Below are positions 33,164 through 38,509 of a stretch of 38,509 nt of DNA, piece after piece. Under the pieces are notes generated by a model. The model was not told the DNA's origin. It saw only the letters and a list, made by a program, of their open reading frames with translations, and ran no database searches. This DNA comes from Bacillota bacterium. Its GTDB lineage: Bacteria > Bacillota > UBA4882 > UBA10575. The stretch lies in contig DUOH01000014.1 of the NCBI GenBank assembly GCA_012838955.1, positions 1-38,509 on the forward strand, given 5' to 3'. Position 1 is the first letter of the stretch, and the number at the start of each line of letters is the position of its first letter. Both the position numbers and the translations under genes were made by a program.

Positions 33164-34002
33164 CAACTCACACCATCCTGTCTATCTAATTCCGCCAAAG
33201 CTTGCCTAAACTCTTCTTCTGTAGGAACCTTGCCATGCCAGTCCGCCTTACCTTCCATAAAGGAGACTCCCTTACCCTTAACAGTACGGGCAATAATCAC
33301 CACCGGCCCTTGTTGGCTGCGTTCTATGGCCTGATCCAAGGCGGGCAAGATTTCATTTAAATTATGCCCATCCGCCTGCAAAACTTCCCAATTAAAAGCG
33401 CGCCATTTATCGGCTAAAGGTTCTACCTCCATAATCTCATCGACCGTACCGTCAAGTTGTACCCGGTTATAGTCGACAATGGCGATTAAGTTGTTAATCT
33501 TGAATTGAGCCGCAGCCATGGCCGCCTCCCAGACTTGGCCCTCTTGAATTTCACCGTCGCCAAGTAAAACAAATACCCGGTAATCTTCACCTTTGGCCCG
33601 GCCAGCCAATCTCATCCCCAATCCGACGGAAAGGCCATGGCCCAAAGAACCACTGGTCATTTCCACTCCCGGCGTTTTGAAACACGCTGGGTGACCCGAT
33701 AATTTGCTTCCTATTTTTCGTAAGGTTTCCAGTTCTTTTACGGGGAAATATCCTCTCATCGCCAAAGTAGCATAAAGAGCCGGTCCAGCATGTCCTTTGC
33801 TGAGAATAAACCGATCACGTCCTTGCCAATCCGGTTCTTCGGGTTTGAGTCGCATCTTCTCAAAATATAAAGCAGTCAGTAGATCCGTAGCCGATAGAGA
33901 CCCCCCCAAATGTCCCGACCTTGCCCGATAAATACTTTTGACCACTTCGGTTCTGATGTCGTTGGCAATCCGCTCTAATTCCGTAACTCGCTTATTATCC
34001 AT
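33163..34002 (-). CDS. Transketolase, N-terminal subunit (TPP-binding domain)
   Basis: 279 residues from ATG 34002 after GGGGGT; a GTG at 34029 is an in-frame alternative without a site. Motifs are SGHLGGSLSATDLL (His for substrate), ILSKGHAGPALYA and the TPP motif GDGEIQEGQVWEAAMAAA ending near IAIVDYN. It transfers two-carbon ketol units with thiamine diphosphate and Mg, as a heterodimer with the product of the overlapping downstream gene. A 211-bp leader separates it from the GntR gene and contains a candidate operator. Confidence 0.93.
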   Translation of the reverse strand: MDNKRVTELERIANDIRTEVVKSIYRARSGHLGGSLSATDLLTALYFEKMRLKPEEPDWQGRDRFILSKGHAGPALYATLAMRGYFPVKELETLRKIGSKLSGHPACFKTPGVEMTSGSLGHGLSVGLGMRLAGRAKGEDYRVFVLLGDGEIQEGQVWEAAMAAAQFKINNLIAIVDYNRVQLDGTVDEIMEVEPLADKWRAFNWEVLQADGHNLNEILPALDQAIERSQQGPVVIIARTVKGKGVSFMEGKADWHGKVPTEEEFRQALAELDRQDGVS

Positions 34003-34071
34003 TGCTTGACCCCCGTTTTCTTCGCGCACGGCGCGCGTGATTGTAGAATTGTTTCCCTACGGTGAAGTGTT

Positions 34072-34089
34072 TCACTGATCCCCGGGCAT
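34072..34089 (-). other. Five-codon mini-ORF with a strong ribosome binding site
   Basis: AAAAAAGGAGGGATT precedes ATG-CCC-GGG-GAT-CAG-TGA on the minus strand, directly downstream of the AT-rich candidate promoter and about 70 nt before the transketolase start. It could be a leader peptide, or the remains of a deleted gene start. Nothing else supports translation. Confidence 0.25.
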
Positions 34090-34105
34090 AATCCCTCCTT
34101 TTTTC

Positions 34106-34132
34106 ATTATAAATTATAAATTATAATGTCTA
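34106..34132. promoter_or_regulatory. AT-rich operator-like site before the split transketolase genes
   Basis: Three direct ATTATAA heptamers end in a sequence sharing the first 13 bases (TATAAATTATAAT) of the palindrome seen at 551-568 and 34875-34892. It overlaps possible -10 hexamers for leftward transcription. It is a candidate site for the neighbouring GntR regulator. Confidence 0.4.
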
Positions 34133-34213
34133 CTTTACTCATACACTTCCTGACATATACTCTTATACACTTTCTTAACTTAGACCCGCACCGTCCTACC
34201 TGTAAGGACAGGC

Positions 34214-34855
34214 TTATTCCTTACCCAAACCCAGGTGTTCTTCGAGACTATAAATATTATTAATCAGTTCTTTCCTGGCCATTTCCGTATCACCGCTTTT
34301 TACATAAGCCAGGATCTTTTTATGTTGATTTAAGGCTTTTTCCGCCCGGTCCTTTGGCATCGTCTTCTTCTCCATAGCCCGGGCAATGTGCATAAAATCA
34401 TCAATTTCCGAAAGAAACTTGATTAGTCTCTGATTCTTAGTAACCTTGGCAATTCTCATATGAAAGGCGCTATCGTACTTGTTACACTTCTTAAAATCTT
34501 CCTCTGCCAACGCTTCCTCATACAATTTAATATACTGGTCTAACTCATCAAGATCCTCACCGGTTATCTTCTCTACGCATTGTTCAATGGATAACATCTC
34601 CAAATACTTTCGCACACTCAAAAGATCCGCAATCTCTTTTTGCGTGAGCTCAATACAATAAAGGCCTTTGCGGGGGATATTTTTAATATAGCCTTCAGCT
34701 GTTAACTGATTAATCGCCTCCCGCACGGGCGTTCTGCTCATCTGTATCTCCTCAGCCAACAGGTCTTCCCGGATTCGGGCGCCCGGTGTGAACTCTTGAT
34801 TTAAAAGCTTTTCCTTTATAAGCTGGTATGCTCGTTGCTTCAGGCTCAAATGCAT
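34214..34855 (-). CDS. GntR-family transcriptional regulator, FadR/FCD subfamily
   Basis: 213 residues from ATG after GGGAGA. The winged helix (about 5-70) has REDLLAEEIQMSRTPVREAI and LTAEGYIKNIPRKG, standard for the subfamily. The all-helical FCD effector domain (about 78-205) includes YDSAFHMRIAK and NQHKKIL, whose Asp and His residues match metal-ligand positions. FCD regulators usually bind hydroxy or sugar acids and act as repressors. The gene lies inside the catabolic block, between the VOC and transketolase genes, with a palindrome just upstream (34875-34892), suggesting autoregulation and local control. Confidence 0.93.
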   Translation of the reverse strand: MHLSLKQRAYQLIKEKLLNQEFTPGARIREDLLAEEIQMSRTPVREAINQLTAEGYIKNIPRKGLYCIELTQKEIADLLSVRKYLEMLSIEQCVEKITGEDLDELDQYIKLYEEALAEEDFKKCNKYDSAFHMRIAKVTKNQRLIKFLSEIDDFMHIARAMEKKTMPKDRAEKALNQHKKILAYVKSGDTEMARKELINNIYSLEEHLGLGKE

Positions 34856-34867
34856 ATTAATTCTCCC

Positions 34868-34892
34868 TATAAATTATAAATTATAATTTACA
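34868..34892. promoter_or_regulatory. Palindromic operator-like site upstream of the GntR gene
   Basis: TATAAATTATAATTTACA (34875-34892) matches 17 of 18 bases of the perfect palindrome at 551-568. It lies about 20 bp before the GntR start, where binding would block its own promoter. Confidence 0.5.
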
Positions 34893-34965
34893 GGTTTATC
34901 TTATCTCAACTTTTTCTTCCTGTCAAGTAACAGGGAAAGTAGTAAATCTTCTGATCATAACCCTT

Positions 34966-35343
34966 TTACGCCCAAATCTTTTTCGGCCTATACACCAAAT
35001 GCAAGACATTATCTTCTATATCCCGGAAAAAGACTACTTTACCACCGGCAAAGATTTCTAATGGTTCTTCTACTGTCACACCCGCGCTCTTTAACCGTTG
35101 CACAGCGCCTTCAAAATCATCGACCTCAATAGCGATGTGTGTTTTTTTATCTTTCGCACCGGAGATGCCTTCCTCCCAAGGGATAATCTCAATCACGCCC
35201 TTTTCCTGGCCGGCAATAAAAAAAGCCGGAGGGGTGGAAGCTGTTTTATAGATAACCCGGAAGTCCAAGACTTCTTCATACCACTGCGCCAGTTTTTCCG
35301 GGTCTTTTGCCATTAAACCCAAATGTTCAATACCTTTAATCAC
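34966..35343 (-). CDS. VOC-superfamily (glyoxalase/dioxygenase fold) protein
   Basis: 125 residues with a GTG start 9 nt after GGGG. Two beta-alpha-beta-beta-beta modules are visible. The first begins IEHLGLMAKDPEKLAQWYEE, the second IAIEVDDFEGAVQRLKSAG, and the end is VLHLVYRP. Metal-ligand candidates are His7, the Glu of GVIEIIP, the His of KTHIAIEV and the Glu/His near the end. VOC enzymes include lyases, isomerases, epimerases and dioxygenases. Here it probably acts on a pathway intermediate. The substrate is unknown. Confidence 0.85.
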   Translation of the reverse strand: MIKGIEHLGLMAKDPEKLAQWYEEVLDFRVIYKTASTPPAFFIAGQEKGVIEIIPWEEGISGAKDKKTHIAIEVDDFEGAVQRLKSAGVTVEEPLEIFAGGKVVFFRDIEDNVLHLVYRPKKIWA

Positions 35344-35459
35344 TTTTATTTCCCCTTTCCTTCATACTGTCATCCTTCGTTAGCTGCCGTTTCCCATCAT
35401 TTCCACTATTTTTGTATAAACCCGTTTTCCGAATTAGGCCGGCATTTTCTCCAAACAAC

Positions 35460-36275
35460 TCAGCAGTATTTCCGTAAATATTGAATAGCCTCTCTGGCCG
35501 CTATATCCGGTTCAGGATAAGGCAGGATCTCCACAGTCGCAAAGCCCTTATAATCAAGAGCGGTCAAGGTGTTGAAGATGGAGAGAAAATCCAGGTGCCC
35601 CCGGCCCGGCGCGTGCCGGTTTGAATCGGCAAAGTGGATATAGGCGATGTGATCAATGTATTTGCAGAGAGAACCCTCGATAGATGGATCCTCGATATTC
35701 ATATGGAAGATATCCGGCATTAGTTTAACATTTTCCCGGCCTAAACGGTTAAGTATCTCCACTCCCTCGGCGCAGGAATTGATGAAATCAATTTCGTATC
35801 TGTTCACCGGTTCCAAAATCAATGCAACTCCCAGCGTTCTTCCGAGATCGGAGAGTTTTTCCAAGGAACGGAGAAAATTGTCTTCCGCTTCCGGACGGCT
35901 GATCGTGGGGAAATACGGCCCGCGCACCCGCCCGATATTAACCATGGCGCCAAACTCCGCTGCCACTTCCATTAATCCTTTAAACTGTGCAAGCGCTCTT
36001 TCTCTCCTGGACTCATCCGGATCGGTGAAGCACAGCCCGGTCTCACCATATATTTGGCCGGTAGAAATCACCGGAAGCTCCAAGCCATACTCGGCCAATA
36101 ATTTCTTGATGTGCCCGACATCTGCCTGGCTTTTCTCCAAAAGCGCTAATTCAATCCCGTCATAACCCAAGCGCGCCGCCTTCTCTATGCTGGTCTCCAA
36201 CCGGTCACGGAAAACCACAAAGGCCGAGGGTAAAGCTGTTTCCGGAGCGATGGCCAACCCTATTTTTAAAGTCAT
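35460..36275 (-). CDS. TIM-barrel sugar isomerase/epimerase (AP endonuclease-2 fold)
   Basis: 271 residues from ATG after AAGGATG. Expected divalent-metal ligands are seen: the Glu in ILEPVNRYE, MPDIFHMNIED, IAYIHFADSNRHAPGRGHLDF and the Glu in FATVEILPYP. This resembles D-tagatose/psicose 3-epimerases, hydroxypyruvate isomerase and the 2-oxo-tetronate isomerase OtnI. OtnI occurs in four-carbon sugar-acid pathways together with PdxA2-type enzymes, which fits the cluster, but the sequence does not decide between isomerase and epimerase. Confidence 0.87.
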   Translation of the reverse strand: MTLKIGLAIAPETALPSAFVVFRDRLETSIEKAARLGYDGIELALLEKSQADVGHIKKLLAEYGLELPVISTGQIYGETGLCFTDPDESRRERALAQFKGLMEVAAEFGAMVNIGRVRGPYFPTISRPEAEDNFLRSLEKLSDLGRTLGVALILEPVNRYEIDFINSCAEGVEILNRLGRENVKLMPDIFHMNIEDPSIEGSLCKYIDHIAYIHFADSNRHAPGRGHLDFLSIFNTLTALDYKGFATVEILPYPEPDIAAREAIQYLRKYC

Positions 36276-36307
36276 TGCTGCTCATCCTTTCTACTGCTGT
36301 AATCCAG

Positions 36308-36340
36308 AGAAGGGGACAGGGACCTGTCAGAACCCCTTCT
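36308..36340. repeat. Dispersed palindromic repeat forming a long hairpin
   Basis: AGAAGGGG (36308-36315) pairs with CCCCTTCT (36333-36340), and an inner GACAGG-GA-CCTGTC (36315-36328) is itself palindromic. It begins 1 bp after the racemase stop. This is the best-formed copy of the repeat family. No T-run follows, so termination is doubtful. Confidence 0.65.
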
Positions 36341-36341
36341 G

Positions 36342-36986
36342 TTATTCTAGTCTGGCCAATAATGTGTTGATAAAATTCAAACTTGAAAAAACCCTCTCTC
36401 TGACCTCCGGGTTAACCTGCTCGATTACACGGGCAATGGAAATCTGGGCCAGCAGTACTACTTCCACCTCACGCAACAGGGTTTCGACTGCCTCGATTAC
36501 CATCGCATCATGCCCCTGTACGTCCCCGTAGTTGAGCCGGCTAAACGCCTGTTCGCATAGGTTGTATTCTACTTTGACCTCTTTATCAAGTCGCCCGGCT
36601 ACTTCCTGCAACAAATCGGTAGTCGGTTCATAAGTAGTGGGATTGGTCATCACCACCCCGATTTTTTGATGATTCCGCACCGCCCATTCGATCATCGGCT
36701 CATCAATCTTGAGCAGTGGTGTCCTGAGGTTTCTGCGTATTTCATCAACATATGGAGACAGTGATGAACAGGTAAGAATATTTAGATCCGCGCCGTCTTC
36801 CTCCAACTTCTCCGCCATAGCAATCAATCTCCGGGTAATCCGGTAATTTTCCTCTTTCTGTAGGCATTTTAATAACCCTTCATCCAGAGTATGAATGATC
36901 TTCACCTCCGGACCAGCCTGAGAGACAGCCCGGTGAACGGCATCAATGATCAATCTGGTTGAATGAATCAGCCCCACAGTCGGCAT
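36342..36986 (-). CDS. Aspartate/glutamate racemase-superfamily protein, one-cysteine variant
   Basis: 214 residues from ATG after GGGGGG. The first catalytic Cys is present in LTCSSLSPYVDEI (about residue 73), and the two-domain Asp/Glu racemase layout is kept. At the second catalytic position the sequence is LLAQISIARV, without Cys. Classical two-base racemases need both, so amino-acid racemisation is unlikely. Relatives include hydantoin racemase, maleate isomerase and decarboxylases that use one Cys. A role in isomerising or decarboxylating a pathway acid is possible. Confidence 0.8.
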   Translation of the reverse strand: MPTVGLIHSTRLIIDAVHRAVSQAGPEVKIIHTLDEGLLKCLQKEENYRITRRLIAMAEKLEEDGADLNILTCSSLSPYVDEIRRNLRTPLLKIDEPMIEWAVRNHQKIGVVMTNPTTYEPTTDLLQEVAGRLDKEVKVEYNLCEQAFSRLNYGDVQGHDAMVIEAVETLLREVEVVLLAQISIARVIEQVNPEVRERVFSSLNFINTLLARLE

Positions 36987-37014
36987 GTTTTACCCCCCTG
37001 ACCCCTAATTGTAT

Positions 37015-37049
37015 TTAGGGTTGCCCCTTTTATCCAGGAACAACCCTAA
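37015..37049. repeat. 9-bp inverted repeat between cupin and racemase-like genes
   Basis: TTAGGGTTG (37015-37023) pairs perfectly with CAACCCTAA (37041-37049) across a 17-nt loop. Neither flank has a clear T-run. It may attenuate transcription or stabilise mRNA between the two genes (157-bp gap). Confidence 0.5.
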
Positions 37050-37142
37050 TATTTATATATTTTAGTGAATATATCTTCAGATCCACCTTAATCAACTGGT
37101 ATCTCCCTAAAAATGCTTCTCTCTTCATCAACCTGCAGCTGG

Positions 37143-37526
37143 TCAGGAAAAAACGTCTTCATCATAGATGACATACGAATCGGGACTGGTTGGCGCGGAG
37201 AAGATGGAGGCGGTAACCAGCGGTCCGTCGCCTGTATTACGCACCTGGTGTTTAGAGTCGGCAGGGAAGAGAACAGCATCTCCCTTTCGGAAGAAAGCCC
37301 GGTCCCCATCAACGTATGCCTCACCTTCCCCTTCTAAAATCAGGATGACTTCTTCGATCCCTTTGTGACTATGCAAAGGTTTGACAATGGACTTAGCGGG
37401 ACAGGTCATAATGGCGACGGAAAGTTGTTCCGCGCCGATCGTCTCCTTGGTGACGAGCCATTGCAGATCCCGACCGGGTAAATGTTGAGGTTCAATCGAT
37501 TTCAGACTGGAAATTCGAACCGGCAT
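37143..37526 (-). CDS. Small cupin-domain protein
   Basis: 127 residues from ATG after AGGAAGGTG, 14 bp after the PdxA-like stop and so cotranscribed. Cupin motif 1 is PLHSHKGIEEVILILEGEGE (two His and Glu metal ligands, about 51-60) and motif 2 is GDAVLFPADSKHQVRNTG (His about 89). Small cupins in such operons act as sugar or sugar-acid isomerases, or as sensors. No specific substrate can be named. Confidence 0.88.
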   Translation of the reverse strand: MPVRISSLKSIEPQHLPGRDLQWLVTKETIGAEQLSVAIMTCPAKSIVKPLHSHKGIEEVILILEGEGEAYVDGDRAFFRKGDAVLFPADSKHQVRNTGDGPLVTASIFSAPTSPDSYVIYDEDVFS

Positions 37527-37540
37527 CTGATCACACCTTC

Positions 37541-38509
37541 CTATAACTGAGCTGTCTTTTTCTGGTTGGCAGCCATCCGACTGACAATAGCAAAGGCACG
37601 CTTGAGCCCTGAGACATTTGCTTTTCCCTGCCCGGCAATGTCAAAAGCCGTACCATGAGCGGCAGTGGCGATGGGGACGGGTAGACCGGCGTGGACCGTG
37701 ACTCCCTTATCAAACCCCAGGAGTTTCAAGGCAATTTGTCCTTGATCGTGGTACATGGAGACAACCGCGTCATACTCTCCGGCCATGACCTTCAGAAATA
37801 TGGTGTCACAGGGGAACGGCCCGGATACATTGATTCCTTCCGCTTTAGCCTTTTCAATCGCAGGGATGATGGCGTCCTGTTCTTCCGAACCAAAGATCCC
37901 GCCCTCGCCACCGTGAGGATTAAAAGCGGAAACCGCCAACCGGGGCTCCTGCTTTCCATAGGCTTTTAAAGATTGATAAACAAAGCAGATCGTCTCATAC
38001 ACACTCTGCACCGTGAGCAACGAACCGACCTGGCTCAAACCCACGTGGGAGGTTACCCGGGAGTTCCAGATCTCGTCCAACACATTTAATTCGCCCCGCA
38101 CTTCGGGCCTATTGAACTCGGCCTTAAAGAGGTCCAGCTCTGTTTCGTACGGACAACCGCATAAATGCATGGCTTGTTTATTAAAGGGAGCAAAGATAAA
38201 TCCGTCAAGCTTCCCTTCTTTCGCCAGGTTGATGCTGTATAATAAAGTATCCAGCACAGACTGGCCCGCCTTGGCATTGATCTTTCCCATCTCCACTTCA
38301 GCCGGATCCAGGGTGGGAAAATCCAAAAGAACCGGTCGTTCCAAAGGAAAACGAATATCTTCATATTTTTTTACTACAGGAACCTCGGTATCGGTCTTCG
38401 CGATGCTTTGACCGGCCTGAAAGATCCGGTAATCACCGATGATCACTATATTCGCCTGGTCGTAGACTCCTTCGTCAGCTGCCAATTTAGCGACTAATTC
38501 CGGCCCAAT
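37541..38509 (-). CDS. pdxA2: PdxA2-like 4-phospho-hydroxyacid dehydrogenase (partial, cut by window edge)
   Basis: The frame is open to the window end. The last bases encode IGPELVAKL, which matches the GDPAGIGPE region near the PdxA N-terminus, so only about 15-20 residues are missing. The ATG at 38485 is internal. Metal-binding His occur in RVTSHVGLSQV, MYHDQGQIALKLLGF and TAAHGTAFDIAGQG. Its context without pyridoxal genes and the sugar-acid neighbours suggest PdxA2, which oxidises and decarboxylates 4-phospho-D-threonate/erythronate to dihydroxyacetone phosphate. It could instead be true PdxA. The kinase needed for PdxA2 (DUF1537) would lie outside the window. Confidence 0.88.
   Translation of the reverse strand: MGPELVAKLAADEGVYDQANIVIIGDYRIFQAGQSIAKTDTEVPVVKKYEDIRFPLERPVLLDFPTLDPAEVEMGKINAKAGQSVLDTLLYSINLAKEGKLDGFIFAPFNKQAMHLCGCPYETELDLFKAEFNRPEVRGELNVLDEIWNSRVTSHVGLSQVGSLLTVQSVYETICFVYQSLKAYGKQEPRLAVSAFNPHGGEGGIFGSEEQDAIIPAIEKAKAEGINVSGPFPCDTIFLKVMAGEYDAVVSMYHDQGQIALKLLGFDKGVTVHAGLPVPIATAAHGTAFDIAGQGKANVSGLKRAFAIVSRMAANQKKTAQL

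Noticed and set aside
30848-34002. Sulfoquinovose sulfo-transketolase pathway
   Set aside because: A split transketolase plus Fe-ADH resembles part of it, but no sulfoquinovosidase, isomerase of the sulfo pathway or sulfonate exporter is present. PdxA2 and LarA point elsewhere.
37541-38509. Vitamin B6 biosynthesis (true PdxA)
   Set aside because: No pdxJ, ksgA or other B6 genes are near, and the operon partners are catabolic. Only the partial family assignment is certain, so PdxA2 is given as likely rather than proven.

Overview
The window looks like a chromosomal segment of an anaerobic, fermentative Bacillota (Firmicutes) lineage that keeps an outer membrane. Support for this comes from strong GGAGG-type ribosome binding sites, mixed ATG/GTG/TTG starts, a clostridial-style gene repertoire (nickel racemase LarA, split transketolase, Fe-dependent alcohol dehydrogenase, FMN/4Fe-4S 2-enoate-type reductase) and a complete Omp85/BamA-type protein. 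A diderm clade such as Limnochordia/Hydrogenispora-like or Halanaerobiia is a guess from these traits; there is no rRNA to settle it.

Left end (1-2760): the first 800 bases hold no convincing protein gene. On the minus strand they carry a textbook cyclic-di-GMP-I (GEMM-I) riboswitch followed by its own intrinsic terminator. About 340 nt of apparently non-coding sequence follow, closed by a perfect 16-bp inverted repeat and filled with GACA-rich tandem repeats, and then a second terminator. This self-contained riboswitch-controlled RNA is the most interesting object in the window. Next to it are an Omp85 gene and, in front of that gene, a truncated duplicate of its own ribosome binding site and signal peptide.

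2996-9203 (+): an OmpR-type two-component pair (kinase first), a 2-enoate/2,4-dienoyl-CoA-type reductase, a 95-bp tandem repeat and a secreted 5'-nucleotidase. 9409-16915 (-): a YejABEF-type peptide ABC importer behind a Gly/Lys-type 6-phosphofructokinase, separated from it by a terminator. 17391-20894 (+): a metallo-beta-lactamase-fold hydrolase, a CdaR/PucR-type sugar-diacid regulator and glycerate 2-kinase. 21022-28994: a mixed region with a uronate-isomerase-like amidohydrolase, a decayed trpB tail, a lipoprotein, a PlsC acyltransferase, a one-domain asparaginase, a glutamate-synthase-like FMN protein, an acyltransferase-3 membrane protein and a PHP phosphoesterase.

29387-38509 (-): a long same-strand block that reads as a hydroxy-acid/sugar-acid catabolic cluster. 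In transcription order it holds PdxA2-like dehydrogenase (cut by the window edge), cupin, Asp/Glu-racemase-like protein, TIM-barrel isomerase/epimerase, VOC protein, FCD-type GntR regulator, transketolase N and C halves, Fe-ADH and LarA. No kinase or lar cofactor-maturation gene is visible, so the substrate is unknown. An AT-rich 18-bp palindrome over the riboswitch promoter recurs at 17 of 18 positions before the GntR gene and in part before the transketolase genes, hinting at a shared regulator. Short palindromic repeats of the GGGACAGGGACCTGTC type are scattered through the right half and form the 3' end of larA.
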